This document shows, one piece after another, positions 9,138 through 18,321 of a stretch of DNA of 64,000 bases. The stretch is from Lactiplantibacillus pingfangensis (GTDB taxonomy: Bacteria > Bacillota > Bacilli > Lactobacillales > Lactobacillaceae). Under the pieces are notes generated by a model, which worked only from the letters and a program-made list of their open reading frames with translations, made no database searches and was not told the DNA's origin. Both the position numbers and the translations under genes were made by a program. The stretch is from positions 150,157 through 214,156 of the forward strand of contig NZ_BJDG01000003.1 of NCBI RefSeq assembly GCF_005404945.1, read 5' to 3'. Numbering within the stretch: position 1 is the first letter of the stretch; every line of letters starts with the position of its first letter.

Positions 9138-9481
9138 TGCCTTTAAAAACACATGTCAATCTTGATGGGTTTATGGAAAAGACAAGCCCCGGGAACATCA
9201 AGCTTGCACAGTATGCGTTGGTTAATCAAGTGATGTCTGACATGGAGCAATTTGTCCCCAAGGAACAGAACCACTTACGTGATTCGGCTCATTTAAATTC
9301 TTCTGGCGATTCGATTGTCTACGCAATGCCGTACGCTAAGGCTCAATTCTACGGCATGATTGGTAGCAGTCGGATTCATAACTACACAACTCCGGGAACT
9401 TCAAGACGCTGGGACTTGAGAGCCAAGTCAATGTTTATCAGTGACTGGATGGATGTGTTTAAGAAGGGAATGATGAAGTAA
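9137..9481 (+). CDS. Minor capsid protein 2 family (tail completion)
   Basis: The 114-residue protein matches the Minor_capsid_2 family in position, length and sequence style (VMSDMEQFVPKEQNHLRDSA, YAMPYAKAQFYG, TTPGTSRRWDLRAKS). The family is thought to act in joining head to tail. Start and stop overlap the neighbouring genes by one base each (TAATG junctions). It contains no membrane segment or Cys. Confidence 0.8.
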   Translation: MPLKTHVNLDGFMEKTSPGNIKLAQYALVNQVMSDMEQFVPKEQNHLRDSAHLNSSGDSIVYAMPYAKAQFYGMIGSSRIHNYTTPGTSRRWDLRAKSMFISDWMDVFKKGMMK

Positions 9482-9885
9482 TGGATCTGCTAGAACGTCT
9501 TAAAGATTCAATTAATACGATTTCTGAGTTGCCGTTGCATTGTAAACTTGGCTATTTGTCTGTCAGTGAATCACTTGTACTTTATCCGCTGCCCGGAAGC
9601 CGGGTGCTTGATGAAGATTATGCTGGCAATCAAACGTGGCAGATGAATTACGAGCTTGGAATTAGGACTACTGATCAGGAGCAGGCTAATGCGGTATTGT
9701 GGCTAGCGTCCCGGCACCTTGATTTACTGACTGATGAAGAATTAGTCAGCTCCAATCATAGTTTTGAGTTCCAATCGCTAGACATCAATGGGCAGCCAAG
9801 TATCTCACAGCAAGACACTCAAGGCTTCACGATTTATCAGCTTAGTTTTTCTGTAATTGTTAATACCTCATTAGACGCTGCTTAG
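9481..9885 (+). CDS. Minor capsid protein 3 family (tail terminator-like)
   Basis: The 134-residue protein corresponds to the Minor_capsid_3 family, comparable by position to the tail terminator that caps the tail tube. The sequence runs from MDLLERLKDSINTISELP through a beta-rich core (WQMNYELGIRTTDQEQANAVLWLASRHL) to a hydrophobic C-terminal strand. It closes the head-tail joining block. A terminator hairpin at 9873-9895 overlaps its last codons. Confidence 0.78.
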   Translation: MDLLERLKDSINTISELPLHCKLGYLSVSESLVLYPLPGSRVLDEDYAGNQTWQMNYELGIRTTDQEQANAVLWLASRHLDLLTDEELVSSNHSFEFQSLDINGQPSISQQDTQGFTIYQLSFSVIVNTSLDAA

Positions 9886-9895
9886 CGTCTTTTTT
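9873..9895 (+). terminator. Intrinsic terminator at the end of the head genes
   Basis: AGACGCT and AGCGTCT form a perfect 7-bp stem with a GCTT loop followed directly by a run of Ts (9890-9895). It overlaps the stop codon of the minor capsid 3 gene and separates head from tail transcription, probably as a partial terminator because no clear promoter follows. Confidence 0.75.
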
Positions 9896-9926
9896 AATAC
9901 CAAAATTGAAAGGAAGTAGTTATTAA

Positions 9927-10472
9927 ATGTCAAAATTTGCAATGAATTACAAGAATAAATTTGAAATTGACACTGCTGGGACTCAAGACCCGAAGGATAC
10001 AACCAAAGCAACTTGGGCACTTTTAGCGGCTGGTATTTCCGGTGTTACGCCTGCTGCCAATGAAACAGACGATAACACTGCATATTACGATGGAGATGGG
10101 TTCACAGATGCCGATGTGACTGGTAAACGGATTACCTTGGCGTTCACTGGTCATCGTGTTCTCGGTGATGCCGCACAAGACTTCGTGGCGTCTAAGTTCT
10201 TAGCCATCGGCGGTAGCTTAAAGACTTTAGGCCGTTGGACCAATCCAGATGGTTCAACTATCGTTGCAAGCGTCACTATGACTTCCATTGTCCCAATGGG
10301 TGGCAATGCCAACGCTAAGCAAACGTTTAGCTTCACGATGTCATTTAATGGCAAGCCACTTATGACTGATAAGTCCGGTAAGACTGTTGAATATGACGAA
10401 GACGAAACAACTAGTGCAGATGGCACGATTAGTACCGGTTCTGATGCTGGCAAGACCAAAACACCAGCATAA
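9927..10472 (+). CDS. Major tail tube protein
   Basis: The 181-residue protein polymerises to form the tail tube. Recognisable features are a beta-rich core with the pattern MNYKNKFEIDTAG, a lead-in WALLAAGISGVTPAANETDDN, and TLAFTGHRVLGDAAQDFVASK. The C-terminal roughly 35 residues are Thr/Asp/Gly-rich and probably exposed. It has a good AAAGGAAG site before the ATG and is followed by a strong UUCG hairpin. It lies between the tail terminator-like gene and the assembly chaperones, as in other siphophages. Confidence 0.88.
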   Translation: MSKFAMNYKNKFEIDTAGTQDPKDTTKATWALLAAGISGVTPAANETDDNTAYYDGDGFTDADVTGKRITLAFTGHRVLGDAAQDFVASKFLAIGGSLKTLGRWTNPDGSTIVASVTMTSIVPMGGNANAKQTFSFTMSFNGKPLMTDKSGKTVEYDEDETTSADGTISTGSDAGKTKTPA

Positions 10473-10476
10473 TTTA

Positions 10477-10490
10477 GGGGCTTCGGCCCC
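10477..10490 (+). terminator. GGGGC-UUCG-GCCCC hairpin after the tail tube gene
   Basis: A 5-bp GC stem closed by a UUCG tetraloop, four bases after the tail tube stop. No U-tract follows, so it more likely stabilises the 3' end of the abundant tail tube message or attenuates transcription than ends it outright. Confidence 0.6.
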
Positions 10491-10521
10491 ATACATAACC
10501 ATAAACTAGGAGGAATTCAAA

Positions 10522-10959
10522 ATGGCAATTAATACAATCAACTTGGCAGGCGGACCACAAGAATTTGCGGAGTTCAAGATCGGTGATGTAACAAAGAAGC
10601 TCTATTACAACGACGATTTGAATTTGAAGATTGCAAACACTCAACTTAGCGTTAGCAAGCGGCTCAAAGCATTAGGCGACCAAAAAGAGATGGCAGCACT
10701 TGATGATAAGACCGTTGACCAGCAACGCGACTATCTGGTCAAGTTGTATGCAGATTTGCGTAAAGAACTGACAGAGTTTTTTGACGAACAATTTGGCAAG
10801 GGAACGGGTGACAAGCTGTATTTACTCACTAATAAGAGCACTGAGCGAATGGCCGCGGCCTTTAATATGGTTGCACGGGAGTACGACACTTTACGCGAGC
10901 GCCGTGATCATAATATTGAGTTGATGTATTCCAATCGCAAAGCACGTCGTAAGAAGTGA
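10522..10959 (+). CDS. Tail assembly chaperone (gpG-like)
   Basis: The 145-residue, helix-rich protein lies between the tail tube and Gp15 genes, the usual place of the first of two tail assembly chaperones that load tube and tape measure. Sequence landmarks are IGDVTKKLYYNDDLNLKIAN at the N-terminus, LYADLRKELTEFFDEQFG in the middle and a basic tail SNRKARRKK. AGGAGG precedes the ATG by eight bases. No slippery heptamer was noticed at its end; the second gene has its own ATG six bases after this stop, so a programmed frameshift is not supported. Confidence 0.75.
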   Translation: MAINTINLAGGPQEFAEFKIGDVTKKLYYNDDLNLKIANTQLSVSKRLKALGDQKEMAALDDKTVDQQRDYLVKLYADLRKELTEFFDEQFGKGTGDKLYLLTNKSTERMAAAFNMVAREYDTLRERRDHNIELMYSNRKARRKK

Positions 10960-10964
10960 TGTGA

Positions 10965-11588
10965 ATGTTGAGCCTAACAAAGCCACTTGAAGATTCAATC
11001 AAGATTGACGAAGCAGAGTGGGCACTTGACTTGAGCTTTGATAATGTACTGCGGTGGTATGAACTGCTAGATGATGAATCAGTTGATGACACCATAAAAA
11101 TTGAGCAGGCATTTAATATGTTTGTTGGTTTCGGGACCGAAGCTACTCCTGATCAGCAAGTCAACGCAGTATCACAGGTCTCTGATTATATTCAAGCAAC
11201 GGTTTATGGTGATAGCGACGATGAACCTGAAACTGATCTGAATGGCGACCCTGTACCTCAGGAGCACTTTTTCAGTTATCAGAAAGACGCGGAAGCGATT
11301 TACTCATCGTTTATGGCCGATTACAAAATTGACCTAATTGATGAACAAGGCAAGCTACGGTGGGAGAAGTTTCGGGCACTGTTTAATGGCCTGAGTGAAT
11401 CTACTCAGTTCAGACGGATTGTGGCAATCCGTCAGCGTTCAACGACTGGCCTTGAAGGCGAAGAACTTAGTGATTTGATTGATGCTCAAGAATTCTATCG
11501 GCTAGACGATGATGATACGCAATCTAATTTAGACAGCCAAATGGGAGCTGTATTTAGCATGCTGGCAGTCAAAGCAAAGGAGGATTAA
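10965..11588 (+). CDS. Bacteriophage Gp15 family protein
   Basis: The 207-residue acidic protein has the typical opening of the Gp15 family (MLSLTKPLEDSIKIDEAEW, DLSFDNVLRWYELLDDES) and the conserved later block EKFRALFNGLSESTQFRRIVAIRQR. Gp15 lies before the tape measure gene in many lactococcal and lactobacillus siphophages and is regarded as the second tail assembly protein. The tape measure gene follows after three bases. Confidence 0.88.
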   Translation: MLSLTKPLEDSIKIDEAEWALDLSFDNVLRWYELLDDESVDDTIKIEQAFNMFVGFGTEATPDQQVNAVSQVSDYIQATVYGDSDDEPETDLNGDPVPQEHFFSYQKDAEAIYSSFMADYKIDLIDEQGKLRWEKFRALFNGLSESTQFRRIVAIRQRSTTGLEGEELSDLIDAQEFYRLDDDDTQSNLDSQMGAVFSMLAVKAKED

Positions 11589-11591
11589 TCC

Positions 11592-14500
11592 ATGGCAGAC
11601 GGAACAATTAAAATTGATGTTTTACTTGGAACCGAGCAACTCATGAGTGATCGGCCGCGGATTAATAGCCTGCTTACTACGCTTGGTGCTAATGCCGGTG
11701 ACCAAATGGACCAATCATTTGAGAAGAACGCTAGCAAAGTTAAGAATGATGCTGAGCAAGCACATAGCAAGGTTAAATCTGAATTCGGTCAGCCGGTTGA
11801 AGCTAAATTGATTGCTAAAGGTGAAGAAGCCGGTATCAAAAATTTTAAGTCATTACTGGGACGAATTCCGAAAGAAAAACGTACCGAGCTGATGGCTAAG
11901 GCTGAACGTGGTGAAGCCATTAACTGGGAAGAAACAATGCGTAAAATGCCACGCTCGGTTATTACCAAAATGAAGTTAGATAAAAACCAAGCGTCGGAGG
12001 GTCTAACTTCACTTAAGAACCAAACTGAATCAACTGGTAAAGGCTTCTCACACCTTAAAGAAATCATGGCCGGTACCTTCTTGGGTGGTGCGATCCAAGC
12101 TGGTGTTCAAGGGGTAGTCACAGGATTAAAAGACGCTGCCAAGGCCGGCATGGAGTACAACAAAGAGCAAGATACTATGAAGACTGTTTGGACCGCTCTA
12201 ACGACTGAGGCGCCCAAAGATGGCAAACAATTAGTCGATTATATTAATTCGTTATCGCAGCACTCGATTTATGCTGCTGGAACGATCAATGAAATGGCCC
12301 AAAGCTTCTATCACGTTCACAGTAATGTTGAGGAAACCAAGCGTTGGACAGACTCGTTTGTTGCCTTAGGATCGACGCTTCACATGTCTAACGATGCTTT
12401 AGCCGAATCTGGCGAACAATTCGCGAAAATTGTTGCTGGTGGCAAGGCGTCCGCCGAAGACATGAGTGTCATGATTAACCGGTTCCCTATGTTTGGTGAA
12501 GCTTTACAACAGGCTACCGGAAAGAGTATGAAACAGCTTTACGCTATGTCAGCGTCTGGGAAGATGACTGCAACTCAATTTACCGAGGCGTTGGATTACT
12601 TGGGAAAGAAGTACAAGGGCGGTACTCAGGAAGCCATGACAAGCTTCCAAGGCATGTCAATGTACATCAAGTCTCGCTGGTCAGTGTTGACTGGTGAAGT
12701 TATGGCATCCTCGTTCAAAATGTCTAAGGGCGTTGCTGGCGATATGAAAAACCTGCTTAGCGATGACATGATGAAAAAATATGCTGCAGTGGCGTCTGGT
12801 GCAATTTCAACTGTGATGAGTTGGTTTGTCAAGCTCATTGGATACATTGACGCCCATAAAGAAACTATTGTCGATATTATCGGTAATCTCGGTAAGATTG
12901 TTGGGATTATCGGCAAGACAATCTGGGCGACATTTAGTGATATTATTTACGACATTGCCAAAATGTTTGGGTTAGTCGGCAGTAAGGCGAAAGAATCCAA
13001 GGATCCGTTAGATAAACTTGATGACGCTTTGAAGGGATTAGCCAAGAATCAAACTCTGGTCGAGAATTTAACTAAGGCCTTCATTGCAATGTTTGCCATA
13101 AAAAAAGGTATGGAATTCATTGGAATGCTTGCAAGCCTAAGAAGCTCGCTAATTCAAACTGCTGCCGTGCAGAAGCTCGTTGATCTGTCCGGCGGTGGTT
13201 CTGGCGCTGCAGCTACCGCAACTCAGTCGGTTGGTAAAACAGCCGCCAATGTGGCAGGCTCAGCGGCTTCAAGTGGAATGCTGGGGCGCCTGTTTGCTAA
13301 GGGTGGCGCTACATCAACTGCTGAATTGGAGGCAGCAAGCGGTCTTGGTGGGGGAAAACTTTTAGCGGGGGTTTCTGGTATCAGCAAGATGGTCCCGTAC
13401 ATGAGTGTACTTGCATCAATTCCTGAACTTTTTGGGACGACTGCTGGCACGGCCGGTAAGCATGTAGGTGGGTTTGCGGGTTCTACCGGTGGCGCCATTG
13501 CTGGTGCAGCCGCTGGGTCTGCAATTATGCCGGGTGTCGGCACGATTATCGGCGGTGCAGCTGGTGGATTGATTGGCAGTAAGCTAGGGCGATCAATTGG
13601 TGATGGTCTTCAAAAAGGTGTTAAAGAATCTTTCCCCAAATTGAGCAATCAGATGTCAGATTTGGGCACGGATTTGTCAAGCAAATTCAGTAGTAAGTTT
13701 AAGCCGTCGATTAACGCTAAGGAGTTCTCAAAGCAATATACCAAGCTATCGAAATCCTTAAATAGTGAAGCCGCACTTAAAATTAAAGCTGATCCTAAAA
13801 GCCTAGATTTAGCCAAGCAGTCAACTGATACGCTTTATCAGCAAATGGGTAAGGCTGTTGATAAGTATTATAGGAATAAGCAAAAATCTTCCAAATCTGA
13901 CTACAAAACATTAGTAAAAAATGATGTTATGTTTCAAGACGAAGCGGATTCAATGCTGAAAAAAGGCAAAGAAAACGATAAGAAGAAGGCTGCCGCCCAA
14001 AAAGCAAACATTAAACAGATGAAGAAAGACTCGGATTCTTACTATAAGTCTATGAAGAAGACCGAGGATCAAAAAAACGCTGATTTGAAGAAAGCACGTG
14101 CGGCTGATGGTAAGAATCACAAGGCTTACTTATCTGATAAAAAGGTAATTGAAGGCCAGTACCAAGCTAATGCTAGTGCCGCCCGCAAGAAGTATATCAA
14201 GTCGTTGTCCAAAGACGAATCAAAAATGAACGATTCAGTTACCAAGGCAACTAAGATTTCGTCAGGAAAACAGCTTGATATTCTTGAAAACTTGAAGTCG
14301 CGTAAGACCAAGATTTCAAAACAGGAAATGACAGAGAGCATCAAAAACTCTGTCAAAGAACGCGATGAAACCATAAAGAACGCTGGTAAACAGCGTGACA
14401 AAGTAGTTGATTCTGCTAATTCGAAGTACAAGAAGACTGTTGCCGCTGCGGACAAAGAACGTTATGAAAATGGTACTATGAGCCGAAAACAGTACAACGA

Positions 14501-16379
14501 AGTTGTCAAAGACGCCCGAGACCAGCGTGACAGAACGATAGATGCAGCGGAAAATCAGCGAAAGAGCACAGTCGAAAAAGCCCAGGATACACATAAAAAG
14601 GTTGTTGCAGAGGCAACCAAGCAGGCTGGTGAGCATAAGGGTGCTGTTGATTCCGAAACTGGTGAAGTTAAGGGGTCTTGGAGTGAATTTATTACCAACA
14701 TGCGTAGCTCGTGGAATGGCATGATTGGCGGGATTAATGGTGTTTTACATGCACTGAATAAAAAATGGGGCAATATCCCAGAATGGAAAGTGGGCAGTAA
14801 GCATGCCGCCGGTTTAAATGGTTCAATGGGCGAACATACGGCCCTGGTTGGTGAAGAAGGATTTGAATACATGGGCACCAATGACGGTTCGATTACGCCC
14901 ATTGGGACTGATGGGCCGGAAATTAGAAACATCCCAGCCGGTGCTTCAATTCTTCCTCATGGTATGTCGGTTGAATTTGGCAAGATGGCACAAGGCCTTC
15001 CCGGCTATAAAATTGGCTTGCCCGGCTGGCTGACTAACACTTTTAGCACTTTGAAGAAAGGTGCCGAGGGTGCTGCCGATTTAGTCACACAAGGTGCGGA
15101 TGGCGTTGTAAATAAAATTGCTGACGCAACTGGGATTAGTGGACTAGCAAAGAAGTTTACTGATAACACAACCGCGTTCGGAGCGATTGCCAGCAGTGCT
15201 AAAGATTCATTGATTGAAAATGCAATTAAATATGTCCAAGACTTCTTTGACCAATTTACAGCCAACCAAGATGACGGTGGTGGTTCTGGATCGCTTGCAC
15301 CTCATTTTGGATCGCCGTTCAAACAATCATCAGGATATGGCCCACGATCAGGAGGGTTTCATAAAGGGATTGACTTCGCGGCACCCCGCGGGACTCCCAT
15401 CCCTGCTCAATATGGCGGGACTGTCGTAGAGGCAGGCCCTGCAAGTGGATTTGGTAACTGGGTTGTTATTAAACCATCAGGAGCGTCAGTAGATACGATT
15501 TACGGTCATATGAAACGGATGAAAGTAAAGAAAGGCCAGAAAGTTAAAGCTGGTCAAACGATTGCGTGGGTTGGTAGCGAAGGCCAATCAAGTGGGCCGC
15601 ACGTCCATTATGAACTGCGTGCAGGTCTAGGCGGTAAAAGTTACAATCCTATGACTTATGGTGCTAGTTCTGGTGGTACAAAACCAACTGGCGGTCATAT
15701 GAATTGGCTAAAACAAGCAGGATTCAGTTCTTCTGAATACGCTGCGGCCAATAAGATAATCTCACAAGAATCTGGCTGGAATCCGAGAGCTGTAAACCCA
15801 AGTTCGGGTGCTTATGGGATTCCCCAATCTTTACCAGCTAGCAAAATGGCTAGTGCAGGTAGCGACTGGCGGACCAATCCGATTACCCAGTTAAAGTGGA
15901 TGAAATCGTATGTTGATGGTCGCTACGGTGGTACTAATCAAGCGCTGGCGTACCGTAATCGCGTTGGCTGGTATGCTGACGGTGGTTGGGGTAATCCAAA
16001 TCATGATTTCGACATCTTTAATGAGGATAAGAGTCAACCTGAAATTGTAGTAAATCCATCACGGTCTAGCGCCGACGGACATATTATTGAAGCTGCCAAA
16101 GCACGTGCACAGAAGTCGCCTAATGGTTTAATTGCCAAGACTATGCGAGTAGTCAATCAAGCAAAATTGGGCATGCAGCGGACGGCTCCAAGCTTTGCAA
16201 CTAGCGGTGGCGTTAATATGACTGGTCAGCTGACTAGTGGTAACGCTGCTATTGGTGGCGATATGAGTCTTACCGTAAAGCTTGACAGTGCAGTGATTGC
16301 GCATGAAATTTATCCAAAGACGAAGTTATTACAACAGCGTGACATCACGATTCAAGCTAAGAAAGGGGGATTAAGTTAA
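11592..16379 (+). CDS. Tape measure protein with M23 endopeptidase and lytic transglycosylase domains
   Basis: The 1,595-residue protein sets tail length and helps DNA entry. Residues about 1-150 are helical. A tape-measure core follows (about 200-350; YINSLSQHSIYAAG, AKIVAGGKASAEDMSV), then hydrophobic Gly/Ala-rich segments (about 500-680) and Lys-rich coiled coils (about 740-1010). An M23 domain has HKGID (His1257, Asp1261) and HVHYE (His1337, His1339) as zinc and catalytic residues. A goose-lysozyme-like SLT domain has catalytic Glu near 1393 (ISQESGWNPRAV) and AYGIPQSL. The two domains would cut peptide and glycan of host wall during infection. The stop overlaps the Dit start by one base. 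Confidence 0.95.
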   Translation: MADGTIKIDVLLGTEQLMSDRPRINSLLTTLGANAGDQMDQSFEKNASKVKNDAEQAHSKVKSEFGQPVEAKLIAKGEEAGIKNFKSLLGRIPKEKRTELMAKAERGEAINWEETMRKMPRSVITKMKLDKNQASEGLTSLKNQTESTGKGFSHLKEIMAGTFLGGAIQAGVQGVVTGLKDAAKAGMEYNKEQDTMKTVWTALTTEAPKDGKQLVDYINSLSQHSIYAAGTINEMAQSFYHVHSNVEETKRWTDSFVALGSTLHMSNDALAESGEQFAKIVAGGKASAEDMSVMINRFPMFGEALQQATGKSMKQLYAMSASGKMTATQFTEALDYLGKKYKGGTQEAMTSFQGMSMYIKSRWSVLTGEVMASSFKMSKGVAGDMKNLLSDDMMKKYAAVASGAISTVMSWFVKLIGYIDAHKETIVDIIGNLGKIVGIIGKTIWATFSDIIYDIAKMFGLVGSKAKESKDPLDKLDDALKGLAKNQTLVENLTKAFIAMFAIKKGMEFIGMLASLRSSLIQTAAVQKLVDLSGGGSGAAATATQSVGKTAANVAGSAASSGMLGRLFAKGGATSTAELEAASGLGGGKLLAGVSGISKMVPYMSVLASIPELFGTTAGTAGKHVGGFAGSTGGAIAGAAAGSAIMPGVGTIIGGAAGGLIGSKLGRSIGDGLQKGVKESFPKLSNQMSDLGTDLSSKFSSKFKPSINAKEFSKQYTKLSKSLNSEAALKIKADPKSLDLAKQSTDTLYQQMGKAVDKYYRNKQKSSKSDYKTLVKNDVMFQDEADSMLKKGKENDKKKAAAQKANIKQMKKDSDSYYKSMKKTEDQKNADLKKARAADGKNHKAYLSDKKVIEGQYQANASAARKKYIKSLSKDESKMNDSVTKATKISSGKQLDILENLKSRKTKISKQEMTESIKNSVKERDETIKNAGKQRDKVVDSANSKYKKTVAAADKERYENGTMSRKQYNEVVKDARDQRDRTIDAAENQRKSTVEKAQDTHKKVVAEATKQAGEHKGAVDSETGEVKGSWSEFITNMRSSWNGMIGGINGVLHALNKKWGNIPEWKVGSKHAAGLNGSMGEHTALVGEEGFEYMGTNDGSITPIGTDGPEIRNIPAGASILPHGMSVEFGKMAQGLPGYKIGLPGWLTNTFSTLKKGAEGAADLVTQGADGVVNKIADATGISGLAKKFTDNTTAFGAIASSAKDSLIENAIKYVQDFFDQFTANQDDGGGSGSLAPHFGSPFKQSSGYGPRSGGFHKGIDFAAPRGTPIPAQYGGTVVEAGPASGFGNWVVIKPSGASVDTIYGHMKRMKVKKGQKVKAGQTIAWVGSEGQSSGPHVHYELRAGLGGKSYNPMTYGASSGGTKPTGGHMNWLKQAGFSSSEYAAANKIISQESGWNPRAVNPSSGAYGIPQSLPASKMASAGSDWRTNPITQLKWMKSYVDGRYGGTNQALAYRNRVGWYADGGWGNPNHDFDIFNEDKSQPEIVVNPSRSSADGHIIEAAKARAQKSPNGLIAKTMRVVNQAKLGMQRTAPSFATSGGVNMTGQLTSGNAAIGGDMSLTVKLDSAVIAHEIYPKTKLLQQRDITIQAKKGGLS

Positions 16380-17188
16380 TGAGTACAATTCTGATTCAGA
16401 AAATGGACGGAACTACTTATGATCTGGATAAATTAGGCATTCGGGTAATATCTTTTGATCCACCCGGTCCTAATTACCAGTACACTTTTACCCAAATGAG
16501 TGAGTACCGGTCCGTCTTAACTGATACTCAAATGCAGCAAACGTCAATCCCTCTGGTATTTAAGGTTGTCGCGAATGATAACTATGATTACGAATTAATG
16601 CGAATGCGAGTATTGAAGACGTTTGCGGGCTATGAACCGTTTTACGTTATCAATACCCGCATTTCATATTTGAGATGGAAAGTAGTTCCCGAGAGCTACT
16701 CATATTCGCGCCAGTCCAACTTTTGGGGAACTCAAGCGACAACGGTCAACCTGACGTGCATTGATGGTGCTGCTGAAACAGTTCTGACAACGCTTGATAA
16801 AGGCTTCTTGAATGGATTCGGAATGAGTGCGAATTTAATCAATATTCCACAATACCAGTTCACTAATCAATCAAGTTTTACGGTTTGGAATGGTAGCACA
16901 ATCCCACTGAGAGCAGAGGAACACCCTGTTTTAATTAGCATTGATTGTGCTACTAGCAAGTCAGTGTCAATTACTAATCAGACAACAAATCAAACTGTCA
17001 CGGTTACTGCACCACTCACTAGAGGACAACCATTAATGATTTACGGATTAAAGATGGCTGTTGGTTCTACGTCAGTGTATGGCAAATCAAATCATGCCTA
17101 CCTAGATTTCATGCCTGGTAACAACCAATTATCAGTTAGTGGGATAAGCAATTTTACAATCAGTTTTAAGACACATTTCTACTACTAA
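16379..17188 (+). CDS. Distal tail protein (Dit)
   Basis: The 269-residue protein forms the hexameric hub joining the tail tube to the baseplate. The N-terminal half (residues 1-130) has the Sipho_tail pattern with YRSVLTDTQMQQTSIPLVFKV and the aromatic YEPFYVINTRISYLRWKVVPES. The second half is a beta-rich galectin-like fold. Length is typical for Dit without a carbohydrate-binding insertion. It overlaps the tape measure gene by one base and the Tal gene follows after 14 bases. Confidence 0.85.
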   Translation: MSTILIQKMDGTTYDLDKLGIRVISFDPPGPNYQYTFTQMSEYRSVLTDTQMQQTSIPLVFKVVANDNYDYELMRMRVLKTFAGYEPFYVINTRISYLRWKVVPESYSYSRQSNFWGTQATTVNLTCIDGAAETVLTTLDKGFLNGFGMSANLINIPQYQFTNQSSFTVWNGSTIPLRAEEHPVLISIDCATSKSVSITNQTTNQTVTVTAPLTRGQPLMIYGLKMAVGSTSVYGKSNHAYLDFMPGNNQLSVSGISNFTISFKTHFYY

Positions 17189-17202
17189 GGGAGGCTTCGG
17201 AA

Positions 17203-18321
17203 ATGTTGATCATAACGGATTACACGGGAGCAACAGAAGCTCTCAAAGTAGCAGATTTGCAAGAAACACAGCAATTAGGCCAAGTCACACAGTTAGATTT
17301 TACGACATGGAACGAAGAATCAAATTTGGCCGCATATAACATGCTTTCACCGCGCTGTTTAGTAGAATTGCCAGAAACTGGGGATTTGTTTCGAGTTACA
17401 GAAAATGACGGAGCCACACAGGGAACCTATTATAGTCGTTCATTAACCTTTTTGAGCGTCATGCAGGACCTTGACGATAAGATGGTTCATTCGTTGATTA
17501 CGGGGAGCCAGTCTTTACAAACATGTATGAACATGATTGTAAGTGGCACCAAATTCACTTATACGATCCACGATAATATTGGCAATCATGATTTCGGTGA
17601 TGAGGGATTTGGAAATGGTCACGGATTAGATTTGTTCTTAAACACCCTGTCAGGCAGCTTTAACTTTGAATGGACCAATATAAACTACCATATCGACATC
17701 TACAGAACTGTCGGCAGGAAAGATGCTTTTGTATTCGTTGATGGCGATGACGTTTCTGCGGTAGCTGAGACCCAAGACTATACGACAATCACGACTAAAA
17801 TTCATGGTGAGGGCAAGCATGATGACAACGACAAGCCGGTATGTATATATGACTATACAAACCCCAATGTAAGTATTTATGGCGAAATTGAGGCTGATGA
17901 CTTCCAGTCTGATTCAATTACAACTGTCGATCAATTAAAACAGTTGCTTCCAAGCAAAGTTCAATCCTATCCGAAGATTCAATATACGGCAAACTTGAAT
18001 ACTTTTGGTAAAGCTTCGCCAATTGGGGTAGAGAATGACGCTTCGATTGGCAATTACGGTTATTTGCGAACACGAAGTGGAGTTGACGTAAATACGCGGA
18101 TCACAGCCAAAACGCTGTATTTGCAAAACAACCATTCGATCTCAACGGTGACATTTGGGAATCTAAAGGAAGACCCAGCCATGATTACGGCTAGCCTACG
18201 AGCGAACCATAATCAAACAGTTGAAGAGATCAAACAAATCAAAAATGAAAATAATCACTTGGCTACTGGGGTGGCTGCTAGCATAACGGCACTTGATAAG
18301 GTCGGTGACGTAAATGACTGA
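17203..18321 (+). CDS. Tail-associated protein (Tal / prophage endopeptidase tail N-terminal type)
   Basis: The 372-residue protein matches the N-terminal structural region of prophage endopeptidase tail proteins, which trimerise below Dit as the tail tip. It is beta-rich and starts MLIITDYTGATEALKVADL after GGGAGGCTTCGGAA. Only the structural part is present: no M23, NlpC or SGNH domain follows, so wall-cutting activity appears to be carried by the tape measure instead. The stop overlaps the fibre gene start by eight bases. Confidence 0.82.
   Translation: MLIITDYTGATEALKVADLQETQQLGQVTQLDFTTWNEESNLAAYNMLSPRCLVELPETGDLFRVTENDGATQGTYYSRSLTFLSVMQDLDDKMVHSLITGSQSLQTCMNMIVSGTKFTYTIHDNIGNHDFGDEGFGNGHGLDLFLNTLSGSFNFEWTNINYHIDIYRTVGRKDAFVFVDGDDVSAVAETQDYTTITTKIHGEGKHDDNDKPVCIYDYTNPNVSIYGEIEADDFQSDSITTVDQLKQLLPSKVQSYPKIQYTANLNTFGKASPIGVENDASIGNYGYLRTRSGVDVNTRITAKTLYLQNNHSISTVTFGNLKEDPAMITASLRANHNQTVEEIKQIKNENNHLATGVAASITALDKVGDVND

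Noticed and set aside
10151..10492. 113-codon minus-strand frame in the tail tube gene
   Set aside because: It is antisense to a well supported phage structural gene with no start signal of its own.
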